The notes under the pieces: generated by a model
The model's database searches: none
Seen by the model: the letters and a program-made list of their open reading frames with translations, nothing else
What the model was told of the DNA's origin: nothing
Made by a program: the position numbers and the translations under genes
From: Nitratireductor mangrovi
GTDB lineage: Bacteria > Pseudomonadota > Alphaproteobacteria > Rhizobiales > Rhizobiaceae
Direction of reading: 5' to 3'
Assembly: GCF_007922615.2 (NCBI RefSeq)
Contig: NZ_CP042301.2
Coordinates: 4,200,001 to 4,264,000 of the forward strand
DNA: 64,000 bases
Shown here: one piece after another, positions 16,747 to 25,644 of the stretch
How positions within the stretch are numbered: the first letter of the stretch is position 1
Layout of the letters: each line of letters opens with the position of its first letter

Positions 16747-18039
16747 TCACTGGAATACGGCGCCGGGATCGTCGAGGCTGTCGGAACGTTCAAACGCGAT
16801 CGCGCCGAGTTCCAGCGCGGCCACTGCCCGTTCGATGGATCGGGTCTGGTCGACGAGCGCGTCGATCGCCGCCTGCACGAGTACGTTTCCTTCGTCGTTT
16901 CCTTCATCGATCAGCTGGTCGTAGGCCTCGCCGCTTTCGGCGCGTGCGGCGATCACCTCCATGGCCGCGACGGTTTTGTCGAGCTTCGCATTTAGTTCGG
17001 CGTCGAGATCAGCATCCTTTTCGCCCACCAGATCGGCAAGCGAGGCGCCTTCGACAACGCTGCCGTCGATGCGCTGGTAGCGGCCCTTATAAACGTTGCG
17101 GATGCCGACAGCGTCATAAAGATGCGAATTATGCGTGTTGTCGGAAAAGCAGTCGTGCTCTTCCTCGGGGTCGTGCAGGAGCAGACCGAGCTTCATGCGC
17201 TCGCCTGCAAGTTCGCCGTACGAAAGCGAGCCGAGGCCCGTCAGGATCGCCGCGACACCGGCCTTCGGATCGTCGTTTAGCGTCTTGCGCGCTGCACCAT
17301 CCGCCGTCCAGTTCGCCACCATCTCCTCGAGGTCGGCGATGAGCAGGTCGGACGCGGCAGCCAGATACTGGGCGCGGCGTTCGCAGTTTCCGCCGGTGCA
17401 GTTGGCGGCGTCAAAGTCCGTGTGAGGGCGTTTGCCCGCGCCCGCCCCGGTGCCATTCAGGTCCTGGCCCCAGAGCAGGAACTCGATCGCATGATAGCCG
17501 GTCGCGACATTGGCCTCTATCTCGCCCGCCTCATGCAGCGTCTCGGACAGGAATTCCGGTGTGATCGCGCTCGCGTCGACCGGCTGGCCGTTGATGGTCA
17601 CCTGCGCGTTGGCGATCACATTCGCCGTATAGAGGCCGTTGTCATCGGATTCCGTGCCGTAGGTCGCGTCGACATAGTCGATCAGGCCTTCGTCCAGCGG
17701 CCAGGCGTTCACGCGACCTTCCCAGTTGTCGACGATCGCGTTGCCGAAGCGGTAGGCCTCGGTCTGCTGGTAGGGCACGCGCGCGGCGAGCCATGCGGCC
17801 TTGGCCGAGCCCAGCGCCTCAGCCGATGGCGACACGATCAGCGCATCAACGGCGGCGTCCAGCGCTTTTGCCGTCGTGAGCGAGTCCTCGTATTTCGCCA
17901 GCGCGATGTCGGCGTAGGTTGCAAGCACCGCCTTGACGTCGGTGTCCGCCGAGGCGGGCTGCAGCGTGAACGCGCCTGACATGGCGCAGGTGGCGACGGT
18001 CGCCGCAAAGTGAAGGGCCCGCGGGGCGGGAAAAAGCAT
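16747..18039 (-). CDS. Imelysin family protein (IrpA-like, periplasmic)
   Basis: 430 residues from the ATG at 18039, behind GGAGGA. The signal peptide ends near residue 31 (ASA/DTD). Imelysin motifs are GYHAIEFLLWGQDLNGTGAG (the GxHxxE site), PHTDF and CTGGNCERR. The second half repeats the helical bundle. Such proteins are iron-regulated and required for growth under iron limitation in cyanobacteria (IrpA), probably by binding iron or an iron complex. It heads the minus-strand iron operon, 131 bp below an Irr-box-like palindrome. Confidence 0.9.
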   Translation of the reverse strand: MLFPAPRALHFAATVATCAMSGAFTLQPASADTDVKAVLATYADIALAKYEDSLTTAKALDAAVDALIVSPSAEALGSAKAAWLAARVPYQQTEAYRFGNAIVDNWEGRVNAWPLDEGLIDYVDATYGTESDDNGLYTANVIANAQVTINGQPVDASAITPEFLSETLHEAGEIEANVATGYHAIEFLLWGQDLNGTGAGAGKRPHTDFDAANCTGGNCERRAQYLAAASDLLIADLEEMVANWTADGAARKTLNDDPKAGVAAILTGLGSLSYGELAGERMKLGLLLHDPEEEHDCFSDNTHNSHLYDAVGIRNVYKGRYQRIDGSVVEGASLADLVGEKDADLDAELNAKLDKTVAAMEVIAARAESGEAYDQLIDEGNDEGNVLVQAAIDALVDQTRSIERAVAALELGAIAFERSDSLDDPGAVFQ

Positions 18040-18169
18040 CTGGTCCTCCAATCGACCGGGTTCAAGGCCCAATTATCAAAGGCGTGCGTTCTGTCTCGCG
18101 CCGGGCATAAAGACTCCGCCGCTTGCTCATGTCAAACGGAAAGCGCCTGAAAGTGTATGAAAATCAATA

Positions 18170-18188
18170 GTTTAGAACTATTCTAAAC
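18170..18188. promoter_or_regulatory. Irr box / iron control element-like palindrome
   Basis: GTTTAGAA-CTA-TTCTAAAC is a perfect inverted repeat with a 3-bp centre. It fits the TTTAGAA-N3-TTCTAAA form of the iron control element bound by Irr in Rhizobiales. It lies upstream of the imelysin-bfd-bfr-DUF1111 run and downstream of the maoC gene, so it most likely controls the iron operon. Confidence 0.75.
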
Positions 18189-18236
18189 TGACTTGACGGT
18201 CAAAGTCATGTTTTGGCGCATCTGACGGTCATGCGC

Positions 18237-18710
18237 CTATTCCGCGTCCGGGCCGGCCACAAGCAAAACCAGCGTGTCGGCGACAAGGGCGGGCCGCTCC
18301 TCTCCCTCGATCTCGACCACGTTGTAGTTCTTCATCAGATATTGGCCGTTGCTCTTCTTTTCGAAGGATTTGAGCTTCGAGCGCATGCGCACGCGCGCGC
18401 CGGCGCGCACCGGCGACAGGAAGCGTACCTTGTCGAGCCCGTAGTTGAAGGCCGCGACGGTGCCCTCGGGTGCCGCGCCGATGTCGTAGCTCATCACGGC
18501 CAGCAGCGAGAGGGTCAGATAGCCATGCGCCACTGTCGCGCCATACGGGCTTTCGGAGCGCGCCCTTTCCACGTCGATGTGGATCCACTGCCGGTCGCGG
18601 GTCGTGTCCGCGAACTGGTCGATCATCGCCTGGTCGACGGTAATCCACTCGGACACGCCCAGTTCCTCGCCGGCCCGGCCGGGCATGTCCGCGAATGTCG
18701 ACTTGGCCAT
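18237..18710 (-). CDS. MaoC family dehydratase (enoyl-CoA hydratase-like)
   Basis: 157 residues starting at 18710 (MAKSTFADMPGRAGEELG). The hot-dog fold motif is seen as FADTTRDRQWIHIDVERA and GATVAHGYLTLSLL, which carry the Asp and His of the hydratase catalytic site. Close relatives are annotated as (R)-specific enoyl-CoA hydratases, which can supply (R)-3-hydroxyacyl-CoA for polyhydroxyalkanoate. Two phasin genes nearby fit that role, though this is only contextual. Confidence 0.88.
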   Translation of the reverse strand: MAKSTFADMPGRAGEELGVSEWITVDQAMIDQFADTTRDRQWIHIDVERARSESPYGATVAHGYLTLSLLAVMSYDIGAAPEGTVAAFNYGLDKVRFLSPVRAGARVRMRSKLKSFEKKSNGQYLMKNYNVVEIEGEERPALVADTLVLLVAGPDAE

Positions 18711-18797
18711 CAAGCGTATCCTCTTCGTTCGGCCGCCCGCGCGCGGGGCGTGGGCGGCGAAGCTAATCTCATTTGTCAGCAAATGGAATTGAGTGGT

Positions 18798-20066
18798 TCA
18801 GCTATGGGGCTCCAGGCAATACGGCCCGAGATCGGCTACACGCGAGAGCCCGCACAGCGCCAGCGTCAGGTCGAGTTCGGCGACGATGTTGCGGATCACC
18901 TCACGCACGCCGGCCTCTCCCGCGATCGCCAGGCCGTAGACGTAAGGTCGGCCGACAAGCACGGCGTCGGCGCCGAGCGCCAGGGCCTTGGCGACATCGC
19001 TGCCAGTGCGGATGCCGGAATCGAGCAGCACCGGCAAGCCGCCGGCGGCAGCGACCACCGCAGGCAACGCGTCGAGCGTCGCGGTTTCGCCGTCGACCTG
19101 GCGCCCGCCATGATTGGAGACCACGATGCCGTCAACGCCATGCTCGAGCGCGAGGGCCGCGTCCTCGGCATGGCGGATGCCCTTGAGCAGGATCGGCAGC
19201 CGGGTCATGTCGCGCAGCCTGGCTATGTCGCTCCAGCCGAGGTCGGGACGCGAATAGGTGGCGGTGAAATGCGCCACTGCGGCACGCATCCGCGAAAGTG
19301 GCAGGTCGAAGGTGCGGCCCTTGCGATAAAGGCTGAGCGCGGTCGAGACGATGTCGAGGCCGCGCGGTTTCACGCCGGTATCGGGCGGCGATGACGGCAC
19401 CTTGCCGCGGAAAACCGGGTCCGAGAGATATTGCGCCAGGCCAAGCCCGCGCAAAAAAGGAAGATAGGCGAGGTCGAGGTCGCGCGGCCGCCAACCGAGC
19501 AATGTCGTGTCCAGTGTCACGACGATCGCCTCGCAGCCCGATTGTTCGGCACGCCCGACCAGCGAACGCACGAAGTCGTCATCGCTCGACCAGTAGAGCT
19601 GGAACCAGCGCGGCGTATCTCCCATCGCAGAGGCGCAGCCTTCCATGGGAACCGAGGCCTGGTTCGAGAAGATCATGCCGCAGCCTTCCGCGGCAGCAGC
19701 GCGCGCCACCGCAAGGTCGGCCTGCGCATGCACCATCTCCAGAACGCCGACCGGGGCGAGGAGCAGCGGCGCCTTGTGCTTGCGGCCGAGCAGCGTCACC
19801 GAAAGGTCGCGCACCGAGACATCGTTGAGGACGCGTGGCACGAAGCGATGCCGGTCGAACGCGGACCGGTTGGCGGCCATCGTGCTTTCCATGCCCGCGC
19901 CGCCGATGATGTAGGCCGCCGCCTCCTGGCTCATCTTGCGTGCGGCCGCGGCCTCGAGCTTCGCCGGCGCGACCGGGACCAGCGGTCGCGTGCCGCCGGC
20001 GCCGGTCACATAGACCTCCATCTGGCGCTGGCGGCCTGGCGCTGCCGGCGGCGGAGCCTCGCTCAT
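18798..20066 (-). CDS. FMN-dependent alpha-hydroxy acid oxidase, lactate 2-monooxygenase-like
   Basis: 422 residues of the glycolate/lactate oxidase TIM-barrel family. The active-site segment [12 protein letters not shown] and the FMN-binding end [20 protein letters not shown] are intact. [20 protein letters not shown] and SDPVFRG closely resemble lactate 2-monooxygenase, which turns L-lactate into acetate and CO2. Activity as an oxidase or dehydrogenase cannot be excluded from sequence. It begins 21 bp after the phasin gene on the same strand. Confidence 0.88.
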   Translation of the reverse strand: MSEAPPPAAPGRQRQMEVYVTGAGGTRPLVPVAPAKLEAAAARKMSQEAAAYIIGGAGMESTMAANRSAFDRHRFVPRVLNDVSVRDLSVTLLGRKHKAPLLLAPVGVLEMVHAQADLAVARAAAAEGCGMIFSNQASVPMEGCASAMGDTPRWFQLYWSSDDDFVRSLVGRAEQSGCEAIVVTLDTTLLGWRPRDLDLAYLPFLRGLGLAQYLSDPVFRGKVPSSPPDTGVKPRGLDIVSTALSLYRKGRTFDLPLSRMRAAVAHFTATYSRPDLGWSDIARLRDMTRLPILLKGIRHAEDAALALEHGVDGIVVSNHGGRQVDGETATLDALPAVVAAAGGLPVLLDSGIRTGSDVAKALALGADAVLVGRPYVYGLAIAGEAGVREVIRNIVAELDLTLALCGLSRVADLGPYCLEPHS

Positions 20067-20087
20067 CTGGTTCGGACCCTGCGATCG

Positions 20088-20519
20088 CTAGCTCTTCTTG
20101 TCGTAACCTTCTCGTATCTCCGCCATCGCCTCGCGAATGCGTTCGCGCAGGATTTCCACCGATTCGCTGGACGACTTCCGCATCACCTCTCCGATCTCGC
20201 TGGCGTTCTTCACCGCGGACTCGAACGAACGCCGCGCAAAGTCGGACTGCCTGGACATGAGTTCCTGCGGGGAGGCTCCCGAGCCGAGATCGCGCGCCAT
20301 CTCCGAAACCTCGCGCAACGTTTCTTCGAGCGCGGTGCGCTGCCTGGAAAAGACGTCCGTGGCGCCGCTGGCCGCTGCCCTGGATGCCTTCTCGAAGGCC
20401 TCGAGGTTCTTGCGGTGATGTTCGATCACCCGCTCGATGTCCATGCTGGGCATCTTCAGGTCTTCTCCCAGCCGAGCGAACATGTCGATGATGGAATCGG
20501 ATTGCGGTTTTTTCGCCAT
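20088..20519 (-). CDS. Phasin family protein
   Basis: 143 residues from the ATG at 20519, behind GGAGGACC. The protein is almost wholly helical and charged, with FARLGEDLKMPSMDIERVIEHHRKN near the start (about residues 14-39) and phasin-type repeats such as FSRQRTALEETLREVSEMAR and RSFESAVKNASEIGEVM. Phasins coat polyhydroxyalkanoate granules. It leads the lactate-oxidase gene in a two-gene run. Confidence 0.8.
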   Translation of the reverse strand: MAKKPQSDSIIDMFARLGEDLKMPSMDIERVIEHHRKNLEAFEKASRAAASGATDVFSRQRTALEETLREVSEMARDLGSGASPQELMSRQSDFARRSFESAVKNASEIGEVMRKSSSESVEILRERIREAMAEIREGYDKKS

Positions 20520-20606
20520 TCTGGTCCTCCCATGCTTCTGCACTGGCAAGGCGGCCGTCGCGACCGGACGCCGACAAGAACGAGATTAGGCGCTGGGCGC
20601 GCCGCG

Positions 20607-21908
20607 TCAATCGGCGAGCAGCAGCAGGTCTCCTAAATGCAGCGCCAGTCCGGCAAGCCCTCCGACGATCATGCCGTTGAAGCGGATATATTGCAGGTCG
20701 CGGCCGATATTGATCTCGATGATGCGCGTGAGCTGGTCGAGATCCCAGCTTTTGACCTGCTCGGCCACAAAGGTCGCCACGCCGCTTTTCTGGCTGTCGA
20801 TGAAGGATGCCAGCATGGCGACGAACCCGGCATTCATGTCGGCGCGCACCTTCGGATCGACTGCCAGCTGCGAACCGATATTGACCAGCAGGCCGGAGAG
20901 GTGTTCGCGGATCCTCGAATTGGGGCGCCCGGCGTCCTCGATCACATAGGCGCGCAAGCCCTGCCACAAGCCTTCCGCCATGCGCGAAAGTTCGGGGCGG
21001 GCGAGAAAATCGCGTTTCAAACGCTCGGCGCGTGCCGCGTAGTCGGGTGACGTGCGCAACTGCTCAATGAACCGGGCGACGAAACGATCGAACTCCAGCC
21101 GCAGCGGGTGATCCGGGTCATCGCGCGCCTCGTCCAAGAGCATGCCGGCAGACGCGACGATCTTGCGCACCAGATAGGCGTCGGCGCGAAACAGGCCTGC
21201 GAGCGTCGGCAGTTCGTCTCGTACCCTGTCGCGCATCACCGCCAGCGCCTGCTCGTCGTTGAGGAAGCGACCGAGTGCTACGATCAGTTCGTCGAAAAGC
21301 CGTTGATGTCGGCGTTCGGCCGTCACGGCTCCCAGCAGCTCGGCCGCCAGTGGCGCCAGGCGTACCTGTTCGATCTGGTCGTTCATGCGCGCGGCGAGAA
21401 AGCGCGGCAGCCCGGACTGTTCCACTGCGTCGGCAGCCTGTGGTGCAAGCCTTGTGATGAAACGCGCCAGTCCGTCGGAGCGCTTGGGATCGGCAAGCCA
21501 GTCCGACACCATCGCCGCGAAGTCAATTTCGCCGAGCTTGGCGCGGATCGGCCCCGGAGCCAGGAAATTGGCTTCGATGAAACGGCCGAGGTTGTCGGCA
21601 ATTCGCGTCTTGTTGGCAGGAATGATGGCAGTGTGAGGGATCGGCAGGCCCATTGGTCGCCGAAAAAGTGCCACCACGGCATACCAGTCGGCGATGCCGC
21701 CTATGGCAGCGGCTTCGGCAAAGGCCGCGACGAAGCCGAGCCCGGGCAAGGAAGCTTCGAGCAGCCGTGCCGCCGCGAACAGGCCTATGCAGCAGACCAG
21801 AATTGTGGTCGCGGCCAATTTCGTTCGCCGCAGGGCGGCGAGCTTTTCCGCGTCTGCGCTGGCCGTCACGCCGTCCGGATGATCAACGACATCGTTCTGG
21901 CTGCTCAT
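20607..21908 (-). CDS. DUF445 membrane protein
   Basis: 433 residues from the ATG at 21908. Two N-terminal helices (about 31-72) carry the DUF445 motif AFAEAAAIGGIADWYAVVALFRRPMGLPIPHTAIIP (about 63-98). A long helical, soluble region and a C-terminal hydrophobic hairpin (MIVGGLAGLALHLGDLLLL) follow. The family (YjiN in E. coli) has no settled function. It is a single gene divergent from the phasin at 22102. Confidence 0.9.
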   Translation of the reverse strand: MSSQNDVVDHPDGVTASADAEKLAALRRTKLAATTILVCCIGLFAAARLLEASLPGLGFVAAFAEAAAIGGIADWYAVVALFRRPMGLPIPHTAIIPANKTRIADNLGRFIEANFLAPGPIRAKLGEIDFAAMVSDWLADPKRSDGLARFITRLAPQAADAVEQSGLPRFLAARMNDQIEQVRLAPLAAELLGAVTAERRHQRLFDELIVALGRFLNDEQALAVMRDRVRDELPTLAGLFRADAYLVRKIVASAGMLLDEARDDPDHPLRLEFDRFVARFIEQLRTSPDYAARAERLKRDFLARPELSRMAEGLWQGLRAYVIEDAGRPNSRIREHLSGLLVNIGSQLAVDPKVRADMNAGFVAMLASFIDSQKSGVATFVAEQVKSWDLDQLTRIIEINIGRDLQYIRFNGMIVGGLAGLALHLGDLLLLAD

Positions 21909-21992
21909 GGAGCGCTCTCCCTGGCCGAATCCGCGACCCATAGGCAGATATCGGCGTCCAGGTCCGGCAATGCCAGTCAGGGGAATTTATGA

Positions 21993-22020
21993 TGCAGTGC
22001 ACAAAAAATGTTGCACTGCA
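21993..22020 (+). promoter_or_regulatory. TGCAGTGCA / TGCACTGCA inverted repeat before the phasin gene
   Basis: TGCAGTGCA (21993-22001) and TGCACTGCA (22012-22020) form a perfect inverted repeat around an A-rich centre, about 80 bp before the phasin start. PhaR, the granule-sensing repressor of phasin genes, is known to bind TGC-rich repeats in Paracoccus, so this is a likely PhaR operator. Confidence 0.6.
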
Positions 22021-22101
22021 CAATGCGCCTTCCTATATGAGGAGTGTCCCCGGGCCGGAATGGCCGGGGATCACCATGGCTTGAAAAGAATGGAGACAGA
22101 A

Positions 22102-22590
22102 ATGACCCGCAAGAACACCGCCGGCAAGACCGGTACCGAGACCTATTTCGACCAGTTCAAGAAGTCCTTCGAGGCGATCCAGGGCCAGATTGAAGTGCCC
22201 GCCGCTGCTCGCGAATTCGTCCAGCGCGGTGCCGTCAATGCCCGCGAGCGCGCCGACACGCTTCATGCAGGCGCGACGGACGCGGCCTCATCGGCCGAAA
22301 AGCTCGCCACTGCTTTCGTCGGCGGCTACGCAAACGTCGCGCGCGACATCGTCGATGTGACCTTCGACAATGTCCGCCATGGCTTTGAGACGATCGAGAA
22401 GCTTGCCGGTGCAAAGACCGTCGGTGACGCCCTTGAGGTCCAGTCGGACTTCGTGCGTGAGCGGGCCAAGGCCAACTACGAGCGCTTCTCCAATGCCGCC
22501 GAAACAGCCCGCAAGGCCGTTTCCGACGGGACCGAGCAGCTGCGCGCCGAGTTCGTCCGCGTCAACCCGTATTTCGGCAAGGCCGCCTGA
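22102..22590 (+). CDS. Phasin (PHA granule-associated protein)
   Basis: 162 residues from the ATG at 22102, behind GGAGACAG. Helical phasin features include YFDQFKKSFEAIQGQIEVP, AREFVQRGAVNARERADTLH and VQSDFVRERAKANYERF, and the end NPYFGKAA. The protein should sit on the surface of polyhydroxybutyrate granules and limit their size. It is a single gene with its own operator-like repeat upstream and a strong terminator downstream. Confidence 0.9.
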   Translation: MTRKNTAGKTGTETYFDQFKKSFEAIQGQIEVPAAAREFVQRGAVNARERADTLHAGATDAASSAEKLATAFVGGYANVARDIVDVTFDNVRHGFETIEKLAGAKTVGDALEVQSDFVRERAKANYERFSNAAETARKAVSDGTEQLRAEFVRVNPYFGKAA

Positions 22591-22611
22591 CGCACATCAT
22601 CGGAATTCCTG

Positions 22612-22641
22612 AAAAGGCCCGGAGCGGTCCGGGCCTTTTTT
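22612..22641 (+). terminator. Intrinsic terminator after the phasin gene
   Basis: AAAAGGCCCGGA and TCCGGGCCTTTT pair in a 12-bp stem with a GCGG loop, running into six T. Because of the flanking A and T runs it can serve both strands. Confidence 0.9.
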
Positions 22642-22676
22642 GTGCGGTCAGTCTGGAGTGCGCGGGCACGCGGGAT

Positions 22677-23321
22677 TCAGTCGGAAGTTCGGTTGCGGCG
22701 TAGTCCCAGCGCCGTGATCTGGAAATCCGCGACAGCGCGCGTCAGTCCGGCCAACGCTTGCGCGAGGTCGCCGCTCTGTTGGCCCATGTTCGGGTCAGCC
22801 CTCCTTGCAGGGCTCCCCGAGGCGTCAGCCCCAAGACCGGTCAGGTCGATCGCGCCGACGGTCTCCAGATTGGCAAAGGTTAGTCTTGCGCCGAACTTGC
22901 GTGCCAGCCCCTTCATCGCCTCGTTGTGAGGGTGCGTGGTGACGTGCAGGGTCTTGTAGCCGAGCATGAGCGCTTGGCCGATCAGCCTTTCGAACAGCCG
23001 GCTGCCGATGCCGCGGTTCTGCCACTCCTTTTCGACGCTGAATGCGATTTCTGCCGAATGCGGTTCGCCATCTTTGCGTTCGTGCAACTCGGCGGCGCCG
23101 CGCACGGCCCCGTCCGCGATATGGGCAATCACGGTCGTCCCGTCGCCAAAGCAGCGCGTGGCATAGGCTTTCAGGAAATCTTCGTCAGTAACGCCGTTGA
23201 ACCGGTCGCGCCGGCTCGATGGGTCAAGTCGCAACAAATGGTCGAGAAAGAGCGGGAGATCGGGCGTGCCGAGTTCCCGAATGGATCCTGCAAGCGGCAG
23301 GAATGGTGCGGACTGCGCCAT
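22677..23321 (-). CDS. GNAT family N-acetyltransferase
   Basis: 214 residues from the ATG at 23321 (MAQSAPFLPL). The acetyl-CoA site is seen as IAFSVEKEWQNRGIGSRLFERLI (about residues 109-131, the QxxGxG/A motif as QNRGIG), followed by LHVTTHPHNEAMKGLARKFG. The substrate cannot be told. A 40-residue extension after the domain is unusual. The gene converges with the phasin gene across the shared terminator. Confidence 0.85.
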   Translation of the reverse strand: MAQSAPFLPLAGSIRELGTPDLPLFLDHLLRLDPSSRRDRFNGVTDEDFLKAYATRCFGDGTTVIAHIADGAVRGAAELHERKDGEPHSAEIAFSVEKEWQNRGIGSRLFERLIGQALMLGYKTLHVTTHPHNEAMKGLARKFGARLTFANLETVGAIDLTGLGADASGSPARRADPNMGQQSGDLAQALAGLTRAVADFQITALGLRRNRTSD

Positions 23322-23758
23322 CGTCAAACATCTCGCGGTTTTCCTCCCCGAGTCGCTGACTCCTTGCCAGGCTAATATTGTGCGCCGCAACAGGGCGGGC
23401 AAGTGTGTTTTGTCGGTGAGACGCCCTGTTTGCGGCAGGTCTGCCACGCGCCCAGCGCATGGCTGGAGCGGAAGGCAGGCCCGGCGGTTGCGGGCGTTCA
23501 GGCGATGCCAGCGTTTGCCGCTGCGCTTAGAACTTGTAGCCTATGCGGGCGGTCAGCATGTCGAGACGCGCGTCAATCAGCGTGCCGTCGAACTCGGTAA
23601 AGCCGAAATGGGTGTATTTGTTCGTTTCGGCAGAAAAGCGTTATTGGAGTTTCCAATTACCTAACGCCGAAGTTCGCGGCGCCGTGCTCGTTTACGAACT
23701 GTCAAAGCCCTTGGCGGAAGATTGCGGGTGATTCGGGCTCTTCGGGCACGAGAGGGGC
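23322..23758. other. 437-bp interval without an intact gene
   Basis: Contains a short outer-membrane-protein remnant on the minus strand (23527-23640), described separately, and otherwise the promoter regions of the GNAT gene and of the histidine kinase. I saw no RNA gene or clear operator. The part from about 23600 to 23680 is visibly richer in A and T than its surroundings. Confidence 0.5.
23527..23640 (-). pseudogene. C-terminal remnant of an outer-membrane beta-barrel protein
   Basis: An open frame of 37 codons with no start, bounded upstream by a TAA (23641-23643), encodes ETNKYTHFGFTEFDG and, at the end, LDMLTARIGYKF before a TAA. A terminal beta-strand finishing in Phe is the signature of porins and opacity-type proteins recognised by the BAM complex. 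Nothing similar precedes the stop, so only the last strands survive. Confidence 0.5.
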
Positions 23759-25633
23759 ATGGCAATGGAAATTCTGCGCAGACTCGACGCACTTCTGGAA
23801 TGGTTGACGCCGCCGCAATACCGCGAGGACCTGCACGTCAAGAAACGCGTGCGCATGTTCCTGATCAGCCATATGTTCGGGCCGATCCTCGGCGCGCCGA
23901 TCCCGCTGTTCCTCTACATCGCCGACCCCAGTCCCTGGCCGCACGTGCCGCTGCTGGCGGCCTCCATTTTCGCCTTCTGGCTGTTCCCGCTCGCGCTCAA
24001 GCTGCTGCCGAACCACTACACCGGCTTGGCGCTGGTCTCGGTGTTCAATCTCAACTTCGCGATCCTGTGGGGCTCCTATCACTATGGCGGGGCGAGTTCA
24101 CCCTTCCTGATGTGGTTGCTCGTCATGCCGCTGCTTGCCTTCTTCTATCTCGGCTCGAGCATGAACACGCGTGTCATCATCTTCGCGCAGATCGCGTTCG
24201 GGCTGGCCTCGTTCTACGCCGCTTTTCTGTTTGAGAACTCCTTCCCGTCCCACATTCATGTGCACGAAATGGTCGAGATCGGTGTCGTCTCGGCCTTCTG
24301 CGCCGCCACCTATGTTTTCTTCATGGCGAGCTATTATTCGCGCGTCGTGGACTCGCAGTCCGAGTTGCTCAAGGAGATCGACCGGCACCGCGGGACGATG
24401 CAGATGTTGCGTGCCTCCAAGGAAGAGGCCGAGCGCGCCAACGGCGCCAAGTCCGAATTTTTGGCCAAGATGAGCCACGAGTTGCGCACCCCGCTCAACG
24501 CCGTCATCGGCTATTCCGAGATATTGCTTGAGGACGCCGAGATCGAAGGCCGAGGCGAGGAGATCGCCGATCTCCAGAAGATCAGCGCTGCCGGCAAGCA
24601 CTTGCTGGCCATGGTCAACGACATCCTCGACATCTCCAAGATCGAGGCCGGCAAGATGGAGCTCAATCTGGAATCTGTCGACCTTGCCCGCCTTGTCGAC
24701 GAGATCGAATCGACCGGCCGGCCGCTCGCCGCCAAGAACACCAATGCCTTCGTCGTTGAGCGTGGCGACAATCTGGGCACGATGACCGCCGACGCCACCA
24801 AGCTGCGCCAGGCGATCTTCAACCTGCTGTCCAACGCGGCCAAGTTTACTCAGAGCGGTGAAATCACGTTGTCGGCCCGCCGCGAGCGTCGTGAAAACAC
24901 CGAATGGGTGGTGATTTCGGTACGCGATACCGGCGCCGGCATCGCGCGCGAACAGCAGGCCCATCTGTTCTCGAATTTCTCGCAGGCCAATCCGGCGATC
25001 GCCGCCAAATATGGCGGCACTGGCCTGGGCCTTTCGCTGTCGCAGAACCTGTGCCGGCTGATGGGCGGCTGGATCGCGGTCGAAAGCGAACTTGGCAAGG
25101 GCTCCTGCTTCTCGATCCACCTGCCGGCCGGGCAGCCGGCGGCGGGTGATCCGACCGAAGACGACATGCTGTCTGACGCCCTCGCCGACCAGCGCGGCCG
25201 CAAGGCCGGCTTTGCCGGCATGTCGAGCGTCGAAAGCGGGCCGCGCCAGAAGATCCTCATCGTCGACGACGACGTTGTCTTCCTCGAATTGGCCGAGCGT
25301 CTGCTGGTCAAGGAAGGTTACAGCCCGGTCTGTACTGACGCGCCTGAATCGGTGCTGCAGATCGCGCGCACCGTGATGCCGGCGGCCGTTCTTGTCGACA
25401 TCCAGATGCCTGGCCTCAACGGCTGGGACGTGCTCGACACGCTGAAGTCGGATCCTACCACCACCAAGATACCGGTCTTCATGCTGTCCATATACGAGGA
25501 ACGCCACAAGGCGCGCGAAAACGGGGCATCAGGCCTGATCTCTAAGCCTCTTGACGTCAGCAAGCTGAAGGCGGCCATGCGGTCCGTAGAACATGATCAG
25601 GCAAGCGACCAGAAACGGCGCGCTGCCGGCTAG
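23759..25633 (+). CDS. Hybrid sensor histidine kinase with six-helix membrane sensor
   Basis: 624 residues. About residues 32-192 hold six hydrophobic helices with very short loops and no large periplasmic domain. A linker coiled coil follows (about 197-230), then HisKA with His240 (MSHELRTPLN), an ATPase domain (NLLSNAAKFT, DTGAGI, GGTGLGLSLS), and a C-terminal receiver with acceptor Asp547 (LVDIQMPG) and Lys596 region (SKP). This is the layout of CqsS and LqsS, receptors for hydrophobic alpha-hydroxyketones. Eleven bp later comes a single receiver gene, and the alpha-oxoamine synthase gene is convergent 0.9 kb away. Confidence 0.9.
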   Translation: MAMEILRRLDALLEWLTPPQYREDLHVKKRVRMFLISHMFGPILGAPIPLFLYIADPSPWPHVPLLAASIFAFWLFPLALKLLPNHYTGLALVSVFNLNFAILWGSYHYGGASSPFLMWLLVMPLLAFFYLGSSMNTRVIIFAQIAFGLASFYAAFLFENSFPSHIHVHEMVEIGVVSAFCAATYVFFMASYYSRVVDSQSELLKEIDRHRGTMQMLRASKEEAERANGAKSEFLAKMSHELRTPLNAVIGYSEILLEDAEIEGRGEEIADLQKISAAGKHLLAMVNDILDISKIEAGKMELNLESVDLARLVDEIESTGRPLAAKNTNAFVVERGDNLGTMTADATKLRQAIFNLLSNAAKFTQSGEITLSARRERRENTEWVVISVRDTGAGIAREQQAHLFSNFSQANPAIAAKYGGTGLGLSLSQNLCRLMGGWIAVESELGKGSCFSIHLPAGQPAAGDPTEDDMLSDALADQRGRKAGFAGMSSVESGPRQKILIVDDDVVFLELAERLLVKEGYSPVCTDAPESVLQIARTVMPAAVLVDIQMPGLNGWDVLDTLKSDPTTTKIPVFMLSIYEERHKARENGASGLISKPLDVSKLKAAMRSVEHDQASDQKRRAAG

Positions 25634-25644
25634 GAGCGAAGACA

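Noticed and set aside
24098..25507. Minus-strand open frame of 469 codons opposite the hybrid kinase
   Set aside because: The plus strand codes an intact kinase with all motifs; the opposite frame has no recognisable domain.
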